Positions 36,968 to 49,100 of a DNA stretch of 64,000 nt are shown piece by piece. Made by a program: the position numbers and the translations under genes. Below the pieces are notes generated by a model. That model made no database searches, was not told the DNA's origin, and saw only the letters and a program-made list of their open reading frames with translations. The DNA lies in contig VZSR01000520.1 of assembly GCA_013398615.1 (NCBI GenBank), positions 18,569,849-18,633,848 of the forward strand, given 5' to 3'. The stretch's first letter is position 1; each line of letters begins with the position of its first letter. Source of the stretch: Brachypodius melanocephalos (lineage: Eukaryota; Chordata; Aves; Passeriformes; Pycnonotidae).

Positions 36968-37567
36968 GTGAGGAGAAGATGCAATGCAATGAGTCTGAGT
37001 GAGGCACCATCAAGAAGATGCCATTTTCACCATCTCTCCATTTCAGCACACGTCAACATGGAATCCATCAATGGGAACATTCGCATTTTGGACTCCCATA
37101 TCCTGCTCCTTGCTGATCACATGAGAGGCCATGTCGTACCTGTGAGCAGTGTTGGCAGGGAGGCCAAATGTCCAGGAGGCCCAGAGGCAGCAGAAGCTCT
37201 GGGGAAGGCCCTGCTTTGGTGCTGTGGTGGTGCCCCAGGGAAAGGGACAGCCCTGGGTCTCCCTGCACTCTCCCTTCACTCTCTTCTAGCAGGTGGATGC
37301 CCACGGTGTGCTGAGCTGGACCGAAACCCTTGGGTGGCGATCAGCCACAGGGCTGTGGGTGTCATGTCCTGGGGGCACTGGGCTGAGAGAGCCAGCGTCC
37401 CCTCCATGGCCTCTGCTGGAAATGCAGGAAAGTTCTCACAGCAAGCAGGGAGTTATGCAGTTTCACACCTAAGCCCTGAGCCAAAAGAGTGGAAGCATCA
37501 TTTTCAGGTTCTCACCAGCCAACCAGCTGGAAGGCCAAGGGTCATTTCTGAGAGGGACCCAGGGTGA
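36968..37567 (+). other. Anonymous 199-codon open frame in a GC-richer island
   Basis: This is the longest open frame outside recognised CR1 sequence, inside a block that is GC-richer than its flanks. I recognise no domain, no membrane segment and no retroviral motif in the translation. Its middle part is rich in A, G, L and C, as translated GC-rich non-coding DNA often is. Within it, 'CACCATCTCTCCATTTCAG' (to 37046) looks like a splice acceptor and 'CCTGTGAGC' (GT at 37141) like a donor. These bracket 37047-37140, and a second acceptor-like 'CTCTTCTAGCAG' lies near 37290. It could be chance, a non-coding-RNA exon or a decayed retrocopy. Confidence 0.2.
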
Positions 37568-38877
37568 GATATTCCCCTCTGGCAGCTCCCATTATGGGCC
37601 TGGTTTGCTCCTCTCTAGGCCCTGGCTGTGCTCCAAGGCACCTTGAAGTACACAAGTCCTTGAAGCGTGAGCTCATTTGTTGTCATTTCCACTTCTGGGA
37701 AAAAAAGGTCATAAGAAGAGTTCATTAAATGTGCAATATTCATACACCATGGCCACTAACACAACAAGCGTGTTGCAGTGTTATCATATCCAGGAAAACA
37801 GCAGCAGGTTGCGTGGTTTCAAAATACCACCCAGAAACTCTTGTTTGGAAAGGACAACTCATAGCATCAAAGCCTAAATATATTTGCCAAACCATGCTTT
37901 ACCCTACTGCCAGGACACCAAATTTATGCCCTTAAGCAACAATCCACTAGGCAACATGGTGACTGCTTCTGCAAACTGGTTATGGGTTTGCTTCACAGAG
38001 GTCAGGAACACAAAAAAAGCCCTGCACATACTAATGCTTGGTGAGAAAGGTGGGGGGTGTTCCATATGAAATCAGCCTGGGTTTTTAGTCAGCTAGTTAG
38101 TCAGCCTCAAAGAAAGAATACAACAAAATTAATATAATGGATAGTTATAAGGTCAAAGGAAATTAATGAAAATTTAAAAGGTTTAGATTAATACTTTCAG
38201 AACAAAAATAAATGAGACATAAATGTCTAATAGAAATGTCATTGAGGAAACAAATTACAACACAAGATATATACCCATACTTTAAAAACCCAAAGAGAAT
38301 GCCCTGGTTTTTGTCTTGCTTTTTCAGACTGTCCTCATCTGCAGTCTTTTACATGGCAGGATATGTGGAACAACTTCCTTCAGTACCTGCGAAGAGGGAA
38401 AGAGAGGGAGGAGCTCTTCCCTAACTGTTCCCCTGAGCCAGCCACAAAGCAAAGTCACCTCTTCCCATCTGAAAGCCCTGCAATAACACACTCTGCATAC
38501 CAAAACACAGTTCTCCAAGCCACATCCTGGCCCATCAAACTTCTGACACGGCATGCATCCAAGTCAGCTCTTGTTATAATTGTAATCATGGTATCTACTG
38601 ACACTCTGACTGTGTGCATGGATATACGTATGCACAAGTCCTGATCTGAAGACTGTGATACGCCTCTCATAGGCCTTCAACAAACATGTGCATTGTGTTT
38701 GCCAGGAACTCTTGGTGGGAGACAGAGGGACAAGGCATGGAGCAGTTTGTTTTTGTAATGTTGTTTTTCTTTTCTTTCTTCCCAGAAATGCATTTTGTAC
38801 CCTGCATTCATCTTTCAGTACTTGTCTTTGGACTCCTGAAAACAAAAATCTAGAATGTCAAAACCTGATAAGGGTTT
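37568..38877. other. Unassigned spacer
   Basis: No gene or repeat recognised. Several overlapping 60-93-codon frames on both strands around 38.2-38.9 kb are mutually incompatible and unremarkable. Confidence 0.45.
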
Positions 38878-38905
38878 TAAACAAACAAACAAAGAAACAA
38901 ACAAC
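38878..38905 (+). repeat. (CAAA)n simple repeat
   Basis: A short run of CAAA units with one GAAA interruption. Confidence 0.85.
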
Positions 38906-38940
38906 CCAACTACAAACTGTATGCTAAATAGATACTTCAA

Positions 38941-39055
38941 ATATATGTAGCAGATACACGTTTTATACACACACAACATTATGTGCATGTATGTCACATA
39001 TGAAAATATACATGTACACATGAAGACATGGCATTTAAAATGTGCATACACACGG
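38941..39055. repeat. Imperfect CA/TG- and TA-rich tract
   Basis: Alternating purine-pyrimidine words (TATATG, ATACACG, ACACACAAC, GTGCATGTATG, ATACATGTACACATG, GTGCATACACACG) occupy about 115 bases. It looks like a degraded dinucleotide microsatellite. Confidence 0.6.
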
Positions 39056-39939
39056 GCAAAAATCCTCCAAAAGCACGCCAAAGTCTTGGTCAGAGAGGGA
39101 GTATCTTGGTTTTGCCTTTTAATATTTTATCATCTGAACTCAGGGGATAATAACACATGTAATTTTGGAGTTTAGTCATCTAAGATTTTCTTACAAGTAC
39201 GTTGACTCTTGGTATTTATTGGGGAGTGCTTGTCCATGTAAACTTCTAGGAATTGCATACATGTGCACTTGTACATGGAATGAATCTTTTCTAGGTATAA
39301 TTAAAAATGTTTTTACAGATCAGCAGGTCCTAAAGCAGAACTCACTGGTTTTTTCCCTTTGACTTCCTTTACTCTGATAGATCTTAAAACTATGTTTAGC
39401 ATATGATAACATGAAAGGGCATTGCTTAGCATAAGGATGAGATCATGTTATTTGTGCTTTGATGCCTATTACTGATTCTCATATGGGAGCAAAACATTCT
39501 GTGTAGAGGACTCATAAATTTATGTTCCTTTTATTAATAACCTATTCACTTGCAGGACATGGACTCAGATTTATAAGGACCAGGAAAGAGAGGATTGTAG
39601 TTGTTAGTCCTATTCCTAACCAGAAGTGAGGATGCTTGCAGATTTAATGGTGCTAACCAACTAAGGAATATTTTTTCCCCTAATATTTCTATATCTGTGC
39701 TCAAAAAGAGATAGCTACATTTTAAATAATTTTCAGCTCATAGGCACATAGACTTTAAGGAGACTTATCACACTATAACTTTCTGAGTCTGGAAAGTCTT
39801 ACAAATGCCTAATTACAGTTTTGTGTATTCAATAATGTAGAAAAGTCCAAATTAAGGTGTAGCAGTTGAAATGCTGCTATATAGATACAATGTGTTATAA
39901 CTGGTCTCAGCAGTTACATGGCACAGAAATAAAAAGGTG
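39056..39939. other. Unassigned AT-rich spacer
   Basis: No gene or repeat recognised. Confidence 0.45.
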
Positions 39940-40399
39940 CTGAGCTGGTTGCAAGGGCAGCTGTAACTGGCACAGCATCAGCACTCTCTCTCCAGCATTC
40001 TGTGCCCACACCAGTAGGCTGGGTTTGGGCAAGATCCACTGCCAGTAGGCTTGGACTGGACAACCAGGACAGCCGACCCAAACTGACCAAAGGGATGATC
40101 CACACTAGATGACATCTGCTCAGATATAAAAGGAAGGAGGGAGCATGGACTTTCATTATGTATGATATTTGTCTTCCATTGTAACCACTACTTCCTGGGA
40201 AGTGATTGGATATTGTTTGCTGATGGAAAGTAGAGAATAAAATACTTTGGTTTTTATCTTTGCTTTTGCATGGGCAACTTTTGCTTTGTTGAGCTGCATT
40301 TTTCTTGTTCCATGAAGTTTTTTCCATCTTATTTTCTCCTCCTCCCTGTCCTGTTGAGGAGGGGAGTAATAGAGTGACTTGGTAGGCCAACCCACCACA
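39940..40399 (+). mobile_element. ERVL-type solo LTR
   Basis: The stretch 'CCAGGACAGCCGACCC' followed by 'AAACTGACCAAAGGGATGATCC' (about 40065-40105) and 'GATGACATCTGCTCAGATATAAAAGG' is the promoter part of a widespread avian ERVL-type LTR. The TATA box is at 40125-40131. Downstream, 'GGGAAGTGATTGGATATTG' and 'GATGGAAAGTAGAG' lead to an AATAAA poly(A) signal at 40236-40241. The end is well marked: 'GTCCTGTTGAGGAGGGGAG', 'TAATAGAGTGACTTGG' and the terminal 'CAACCCACCACA' finishing at 40399. The 5' part is diverged, so the left edge is uncertain (39900-39960). No gag/pol or second LTR is present, so recombination to a solo LTR is inferred. The 182-codon reverse-strand frame (39914-40462) is an artefact of this element. 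Confidence 0.8.
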
Positions 40400-43300
40400 C
40401 ATGAACATGGATGAGTTCCACCAGTGTAGGATGATAGCCATGCTTAGTGCTGTGTACAACATTACCTGTTAATACGTGCCATGGTACTGACAGCTTCCTG
40501 GAAACCTTAGCAATGCAGAGGCTTGAGAGAAATGGAATGACCTGTAGTTCATAAACAACACAGGCTGAATAAGCTGCTTCTAAAGGCATCAGAAACTTTT
40601 GCTCATAGATTTATCCTTCACTTCTAAAACTAACAGTGCTAAAAAGTGGCATGACTATAAAGGCAGTGCAGCAATAAAAATTCCAGTTTGACTCTAGGGA
40701 TAGCTTCAGAGACATTGTGGTTAGAATTTTCTCCATTATTTGCAAGTTGCCAAAGAAGAATGTTCTTTATTCTGGATTGACTTTGGGAAACCTATTAAGA
40801 CTTTTAATTGCATTCAAAAATATGTTTTGAAACCTAGTCTGCAGGAAGTTTAGCCTTCATTAAGGTCTCTGAGTGTGGCTGAGACTTATGTATTAGGAGG
40901 TGCTCTACTCGTCTGTGCCCAGTAAAAGTACAAGGAATAATGCCAGTTTAGGGAATGAATAGAGCAGAAGGGAAGGGGGGGAACACAAGTTATGAGCTGC
41001 TTTGGTCTTCATACTCAGGAAGTCCTAACCAACTTCCATTGCCTCATCTCTTCTATTAGAAGGCCTTTATAAATTGCAGGAATAAGTCACCCATTGCAAA
41101 TAACTTCACAACGGAGAGGAACTAAATGGGACTGAAACAGGATAGGAAACTCCCTTCCCCCTACTGCAGATACCTCTGAGCTGCTTGCATATTTTCCTCT
41201 TGGGTAAGGATGAAAGTCAAAAATCTCAGTAATGTCCACACGTTGAAAATCCAAAAAATATGTGACCTGAGTGTAGAGGGAACATTTAATTTCAATAATT
41301 TTGTTGTATCTTATTACCATGCTGATCTTTCTTTATTAATTTTGTATCTAAATTTACTGATATTTCAAATATTTTACTTTTGTAAGAAATTCTGTCTTGA
41401 AGAAAACAAAAGCTTTCTAATTCAAGAGGTTGAAACAGGCATATTTTTAATGTTTCCCATGAAAATTTATAATTAAAGAGCAAAGGGAAATGTAGGGATG
41501 CTTTTCTTAGCCGTCAGTCTGAGTCATAACTCAAGTCTATAACAAATGCTCTGTATTTTGGTGTGGTGGCTCTTTGGTAACTAACTCTTTTTCCCATCTG
41601 GTTGGCTGCAGCAGCATTTTGATCTGGTCTAGAAAGATGGCTTTCTTAACCAAGCCAACACCAGAAAAAGGCTTCACTCATATACTGATAAGTCAATGGA
41701 ACACCAAGGAGAAATATTCAAATTTTTAGCCAAGAACTGTGGAGCTGATCACCAATAGAGTGTATCCTTTGGCAATAAAATTTTTCCTCTAGTCAATTCC
41801 ATGATTAAGCCAAAGCCACTGCTTTGTTCCTCCACCTGTCTCAGTGAGTCAGAAATGGTTTCCTCTTGTTTTCCCTCCAAATGGGATGCCAATGCCCTGC
41901 CTGGACGGCAGAGGCACAGGTGGTGTGCCCGCAGTTGTGAATTGCTTAGCCGTTGCAATCTTGGCAGCTTGCCTGAGCTCTAGCAAGATTTTTTGCTGAA
42001 TGAGATAGCAAATAAAGGGGAAAATGCACTTTTTGTGTCGCTTATATTTTTTTACTCTAAAAATCAGGGGTTTGAAAAATCTCATTAGCATAATCTGTAA
42101 TCTGTTTAGAACTGTGACGAACTGAAATTCTAAGTTTTGTTTGTTAACAGAAGTACTGAAATGTTTTAGAGTTTAATTACAGAGAATTCTAAAAGTTGCA
42201 GATGAGATATATATGTGTGAGCCAAATTTTCACATCAATTTGTATTGTACTGCCACTCCAATGACTTCATGAGCACAGGTAGCTTTGTATCTGTGAGTTA
42301 TATTGCTGTATTGGAGGCTTCTTTCATTTACTGTATACATTTTAGCTTATCTCATAACTGCATTTCACACTAAATTCTCTCTATTAAAGCACATAATTGA
42401 TGGCTTTTGCCAAAACTTCTTCCAAAGCCGATATGAGTACGAACAACATGAAGAAATGCAACCTATACAAATGTCATGTCAGCCCAGGCAGTGTGCTTCC
42501 CACTGAATCACAGTGGGAAAGAATCTTTATGACTCAGAAGCAAGAAAAGGAAAATAAGCAGCAGACCTCTGGACTGAGTAGTCAGCTTTCCAGGGAAGAG
42601 AGTTGTCAGAACCAGTGAATTCTCCTCTGCCTTATTCGATGGATTGTAGAACTGTGATTTCTGTCCCTATGGTGGAAATGTCCCTATCCATCTCCTCCAG
42701 AGAAACAGAGTTCTGTACCTGGTTATCATTGTTTCAGTGACAGCAGCAGATTCAGACACTTTGAGGCATGATGTTGCTAACACAGTCATAAGAACATCAG
42801 TAAACAAATCAACCCCCAAACCCAGAAGAGTTTGCATGCACCCACTGTGTGCATGCGTAAACTTCAGACTGACTTGTCTCATGCCATACTGATGAGCAAT
42901 ATATTCTGGCTGTCCTTTTCCCATGCAGGCTTAGCATGGCTGATCTGTGTACTCAGCACTGAAACCTACACTTTTCCCAGGACCCATCAGGTCAGATTGT
43001 CCATAACCTATTGCTGCTTTGATGGCTCTCATCCTGCTTTCAATTGATGTGGCAGTGCGTGAATACATATGACCGAAAGCTTGATATAAAATTCATTTGT
43101 CTAAACACCACCTATTTATGTTTGATGGCCTGAACAATTATTAATCCTGATTGGAAATATAAGGCATTGTGTCTGCAGTATCCTGTCACAGCATCCCCGT
43201 TAGCTCCCCTGAGGCCAAATTCTCTGACAATGCACATAGTGTCCGGTTCTTTCTGCACACAGTATCGTGCCCTAGCTGAAATCCCAGGGAGGAAACCTCT

Positions 43301-44083
43301 TTTTCTGTATGCTCACTAGTGTGGATGATCCCCAGGAATTTTCCTGGTCTGCCAGTGTATATCCAGTAAGATAGGAGTCAGACCCTGCCCCACGCTCTCA
43401 AAAATGCTCAAAATTGCCTTGGCACATGCACACCTCATCTACAGTGGGAACAGCCTGTATCCTTCCTGCTATAGCATGAGCTCCCACACTAGTCCTGCAT
43501 CTGGGTAGAGCCCTGAAGGAACTGGAGCTTCCTGTAACCTATAGAAAGAGTGGAAACCTCCAGAGCAGAAGCAGGCCTGCTCTTTGTGTTAAAAAAGTGA
43601 TACATTTCTCCTCACTTCCTGCTTTTCACTGAATTCTCTCCCTTAGAGAAGACTCTGCTCCACCACTGCCAATGAAATACCAAGTTCTAGGTTGTCAGAT
43701 GACCTAATCTGCCTAGCAGTCACATACAAAACCCAGAACAGCAGGCACTAACCACGCTGTTGCACTGATGGCTGGCACCACACACCTTCACCCAATGAAC
43801 CAGTGAGTGCACAGCACAATGAAACACAGCTGTGGGCCTGGACCAGCTGCTACCAAGTACTGCTCTGATAGAGCCAGTCCTTGCTAGATTCCCAGTGCTC
43901 CATGACCCCATGGCTCCTCTCTCTCCCTGTGCCACCCATCCACAATACTGTGATATGGTAGGGGAGCCGCACTGGAAATACAACCCCTATCCCCCGGCCC
44001 CAAATCCCACAGATATGTCTCTTTCCCAGGCCAGGAAATGGCTAAGAAAACCAGAGGAAGCAGTTCAGACACATGTAGCTCAG
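40400..44083. other. Unassigned spacer
   Basis: No gene or interspersed repeat recognised. The stretch 43.1-44.1 kb is GC-richer than average and holds unremarkable frames on both strands. 'GAGGCCAAATTCTCTGAC' near 43212 faintly recalls an old amniote repeat but cannot be extended. Confidence 0.4.
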
Positions 44084-44638
44084 CTATGGTGGAAAAGCAT
44101 GGTTTGGTTTCTGTTGACAAATATCCCAGGAGTGTTGAGCATTTCCTTGATGTGATGGGAGGCTTCTAGGCAGCCATGGACCTGCAAATGTTAGTCTGCA
44201 GGGACTGGCACTAAAAGTTTTACTTTTTGCACACAAATGAGGAGAGCAAAACACTTCACCTGTCACAGCATTTTTAGTGTGATTTTTACAAGAAGTAGGT
44301 GTCTGGTTTTGACTTGTGTTTTGCCTCCCAGCACAGTGCAGTGCAGAGGATCTCAGCTCCCGTATCCTCACACAAGCATGTACACTACAGGGCTCTCTCC
44401 TCCCAGATCTCCAGCAGCTGAACTGTGCCACACCACATTGCTGATCTCCAGGATTTTGGACCAAGTTCCCAGCAGCATCCAGGGAGAGAGCATGCTGAGT
44501 GGCAAGGCATGAATGACACAGTGAAGTCAGGCAGGGCTTTTTACTAGAAATCTCTTGCTGTGTGAATGGGAGGGGGAAGAACAGGAGAGAAATGCAGAGC
44601 AGATACTGTCCAAAGGCACACCAGGTGGAATGTAGCAT
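44084..44638 (-). other. Anonymous 184-codon open frame
   Basis: This is a reverse-strand open frame in a GC-richer stretch. Residues about 8-25 of the translation are hydrophobic (around YLLCISLLFFPLPF) and could pass for a signal peptide. The rest is rich in C, S, H and Q with no recognisable domain. Nothing resembling a promoter or paired splice sites supports it. The frame may simply be open by chance. Confidence 0.15.
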
Positions 44639-44926
44639 AGAAAACCCTGGATAACTTCAGAGCTGGCTTATGCATCTGCAAGGTAAATTAAAGCAGGGTG
44701 GTTCTCAATTCTCTATGGATATTACTGGGATAATTATCAGAAACACTCCATCAGAAAATTGCAGTAATGTGTAACAGAAATAGTGATTTTGATGTTCAAT
44801 CTGGTAGAAGTGCATCATCTCAGGTACATCATCGTAACTTCATTTTGACTTCAGGGAAGTATTGCATTTTTCATTAGATGGCAGTTTTTTTCTACATATA
44901 GAAATACTAAGGCTGGGGGCAGGGAT
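44639..44926. other. Unassigned spacer
   Basis: Nothing recognised. Confidence 0.4.
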
Positions 44927-44983
44927 TTGTTTTTATTTAGTTTTCTTTTTTTGTTTTGTTTTGTTGTTTTGTGGGTTTTTTTA
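44927..44983 (+). repeat. T-rich / (TTTTG)n low-complexity tract
   Basis: T-runs of 4-7 bases separated by single or triple G. Confidence 0.85.
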
Positions 44984-46096
44984 AAATGCTGAATTATATA
45001 GAAACTCACTGGAAGACTATAAATAATAATTTAGGTCTAGCAGTAAAAATTCCTGGATCTTAATCCAAAAGGTCAGACCTCCCACCTGAAAATGGGCACA
45101 GATGGAATGAAGGAACATTGTACCTCGGGGTATATATTTCTATATTTCATCTAACAGTGACACAGAACTGAGAATTTGGGAAGTTAGTTGCACAGCAAAA
45201 AAGAAATGTGCCATCAGTTGATTATCTTGCCTTTCATATGCATTCTACTGCAATGCCACCTTTCCTCTGCTTCCTGTGAATCAATAAAAGAATATAATCT
45301 TCTGTAAAGAATACGGTTATGGAGAATCCAGAAAACCCTTTAGTCAAAGAGTAAGCTCAATTTCCTTCAGGTCAGAATGGAAATGCCTACAGATTTTCTG
45401 TTCTTTTTTTATGTGTATCATACAATCATTTGCTAATTTTGCTTACATTTCCTTTGCAGAATATGAAAACAAGTAAATTCCTAAGACACAATAATGAATC
45501 AATCAGAAACACCACAAATATGTTTCTGACATTCCCAGTGTTTTCTGCCTAGTGCTAAAAAAAAAGTGATAAAATATTATATCCAGAATATTCAGGATAT
45601 CCTATCCTGTGAAAATTATTATTATTATTAGAACTGCACACTACATAAAATAAGACAATTTTTAGCTCAGTTTATAGAGAGGTTGAAGATTGCCTTTGAT
45701 TTTTTTCACTTTTGTGATTTCTTTGGAGGTTTTGGTGTTTGAGTATGTTCTTTGGTTTTGTTTTTCCCATTTATGAAACAAAATATTCTGCTTGGTGAAC
45801 CGGTTTGATGATGGAATTGCTCCTGAAAGTTATTTGTCAGTGAAAGGAGTAATGAGAACATAATAGCTAATCCCTGAAAAGTTCAGCTGGATTAAAAACA
45901 ATTTGAATGCTTTTTTGGAACAACAACAACAAAAAACATTTGCAGATGGTCTTCATTAGAAATACTGGTGGTAAGAGTTATTTCACAGCTCTGATAGAAT
46001 GTCTAGTCAATATCCCCTAGGCCTTAATATTTTCAGTTTCAGAGATTAACATTCTTGTTTTAGTCATCTGCTTGCACTGAAGAAATATTCTCACCG
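44984..46096. other. Unassigned AT-rich spacer
   Basis: Nothing recognised beyond a short (ATT)4 run near 45618 and an ACA run near 45921. Confidence 0.4.
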
Positions 46097-46185
46097 TACA
46101 CACATATAGATATATACATATATCCACACACATATTATCCCTTTAATGCAAGCAGATAACTATATATATTAATATATTTGCATAC
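46097..46185. repeat. Degraded (CA)n/(TA)n tract
   Basis: Short runs of CACACA, TATATA and CATATA are mixed over about 90 bases, with a central non-repeat stretch. Confidence 0.65.
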
Positions 46186-49100
46186 ATTACAAGAAAAAGA
46201 ATTAAATGGATATGATGTTGGGAAGCCTACTGCTTCAGATTAATTTTTCTTCTTTTGAATTTGAATCTAAAGCTAAGAAGTTTAGCAGTTTATTTTATAC
46301 TATGCTGGCAGTGTCAATTACACATTACCATTGCAAAACCAATTTCCTGCCACAGAGAAATGGATGTACCCTGGAGAACATATCAGCCTCCATGTCACCC
46401 TACTGCCTTGACTTTAGCTATGGTACCACACACAGGCAGGTAGTTAGATATATAGCTATCCACCCTGCATATATTATCTGATTGGCATGTTCACTTGCTC
46501 CTTGACCGCCATAAATGAGTGGCTGTGCAGGTGCCATTAGCACATGCATCTTTTTCTGAAAGCGCCATTGTAGGAGTAGCTGAAAAGCTGTTTGTGCTAC
46601 ACAGTCAGAAAGTTGGCAGCAGGGCTAGGTGAAAAATGGCAAGTATGTTTCAGGAAAAGAATAAAAAAACTTAATGTTTACTCTACATTTTTTAATCCAA
46701 TACTTTTCAGGTTTTCATTTTGCAGTTATTGAATTTTCTTCTTCTTACCTTTCCTCCTTTGACCTTCTTTTTTTTTTTTCCCTACCCTTTTCATTTCCTG
46801 GCCTTTGTTTTTAATGACTGAGTAGAAGAGAACGACGATAAAGGAACAGAATGAATGAGAGGGAGGAGGAAACAATACCTATAAAACGGTAACACTTTTA
46901 GTAAGTTAGTTTAAAAGAGATGTCTTTGTTTACCTGTCTTAAGATAATAAATGTTCCAGTAGGTGAAGTTCAATTTGATAGAAAATATTTGGCTTGCTCA
47001 GCTTGTTTAGCTGGTTATAGATTTTGACCCTATCCATTTTCTCTCTTAAAAATGGAATAGTGCCTTGTTAGACAACACTGTAAAAAATTACTGCCTCCTT
47101 TTTTTTCATGTGTTGGGTGCTTGCAACTTATGACATGAATCAGCAGATATATATGTTTCATATGTATAACACTTTTGAAAAATTGGCAAGAATAATCTTT
47201 GAGTTAGAAAGGAAAAGAAATAAAAATTTTATGTTTACAAATCTGGGCTTAAGCTGTTCCTCCATCTGAAGATTCATGTGTTTGCTTTCCATTTCAGCAG
47301 CTGCTGGAAGCATTCTTCAATAGGAACCAAATAAATCCATACCACCTGTCTGTCTGAATTGGAGGCCAAATTATTCTGTTATTCTATCTCAACATTTAAG
47401 AAGTAATAAAGCATCTCAACTTCAATTTTCATGCCATGAAGAAAACAAACCAGAAGGGGAATAATAAGACCTTTGTTAGGCAATTTACAGGCATGTGACT
47501 TGGAATTACAGTAAAATCTTCATCATTGCTCCAAAAATTCTTTGCAATCTGTAGTGCAGTGCCTTCCTCTCCAAATTTGGTAAATTCTGCTACATTATAG
47601 CTTGAATTTAATGCTGACCTGTATCTATTTTACTACAAGTTATATGCTTAGGTCTTTTAATATTTAGCTTCTTCCCCCATCATTTCTCATGGCAAGGTGT
47701 CTTTGAAGAAACTTAGAGATTTGTGAGTATAGAAACAGTTATTTGACAAAACCATCAGGATTCTTCCAGAAGCACATGGCACATTTATCCCTATTGACTT
47801 ATTCTGCTCTAAACTCTGCAGGTCTCCCACACAATGTTCATAAATAAAAGCACACTTTGAACCCCTGCCTTTAGTCCTAAATCCCAAGGTAAGGATTGAC
47901 TGGAATATACTGGAACAGATCTTTAGGTCTGGACGAAATGCTAATCTTAGGTCATCGCCAGGCCTTTCAAGCTCTCAAAGAAACCTACTGTAATATGTGA
48001 TTTTGGTACTGGGCCATGCAAACCTTGCCCAAATTTTGAGTGCAGGAGCTGTCAGCAAAGAGCTGTATAGTTGTAGGCAGGAGGTACTTCAGCGCACTTC
48101 AAATGAAGCTTGTACCCTCATTTAGCTTCAAATCAGCTGATGAGGAAAAATGTATTACTGTGCCAAGATGAAAACAGATAAGCCAAACGAATAATTTGTT
48201 TTTCCAGTGAGAGTTCCATAAAATCTATTAAATAGAGAATCCAGAGCAGTAATCAACACATTCACTGGGGTGTTAATGGAGATATGGTAAAGCAGCGTAT
48301 GACAGCCAAGGGACAGAGTGCACTTCTTACTCACTCTCTCCAGCCATGAAATCAGTAACTCAGATCATTTGTCTTAGTCATCTACTATTACTTTGGGGTG
48401 AATCAGTGCACGGACGCTTAAGGACATCCCAAGCAGATTTGTTCATTTAACAGGGAAAAAATCAAAACAAAAACGCAACTGTTTTATTTGAAAGCCAGGA
48501 CCAAGAGAGATTCAGTTTAGCTAAAGCAATATTTGACATTAGTTCAAGTTGGGCAGGAGTTCAGCCAGAAGTTATCATATGATTGGGTTTTGGGGTTTCT
48601 AGTTTTTTGGAAGTCTGTGTGAAATGATCTAGTAGTCCTCTGAGTCCAAATTTTGAAACATAAGTGCCTCCATCCCTTGCAAAACCCCACAATTTGCAAC
48701 ATTGTTAAGAGTGTCTAAATAGAAGGAAAGACATACAACCCCTAGTCTGCTCCAGATCTGCTGTGCACATCTGAAATAGAAACTGGGGACATGAAATGAC
48801 ATCATTGCCCTTGATCTCCTGACAAGCCCTCATTAGGAAAAGATATCTCTGAGAAAAAAAAAAAAATTACTAACCACACCAACTACTCTGTTAAGGTGTT
48901 TGTCCTTATCCCGTAGATCTCAGCAAGCACTTCTTGGCATTGTCACACTGTTGTTGAGCCTGGCTAAGAGTCCACAGGATCTACACAGGGAAGATGAAAC
49001 AACTTAGTATGACTTCTTTTAGAGTCATTTGAAAAGCATGTATCCTATCCTTTGTTTCTTCAAAGCTGACTTTTCAGTCATCTGTCTTCTAGGAAGTATA

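Noticed and set aside
38941..39055. Alternating CA/TG words considered as an ordered repeat array
   Set aside because: There is no constant unit or spacer. It is best explained as a degraded dinucleotide repeat.
39914..40462. 182-codon reverse-strand frame
   Set aside because: It lies almost entirely in the ERVL-type LTR and beyond its end. LTR sequence explains it.
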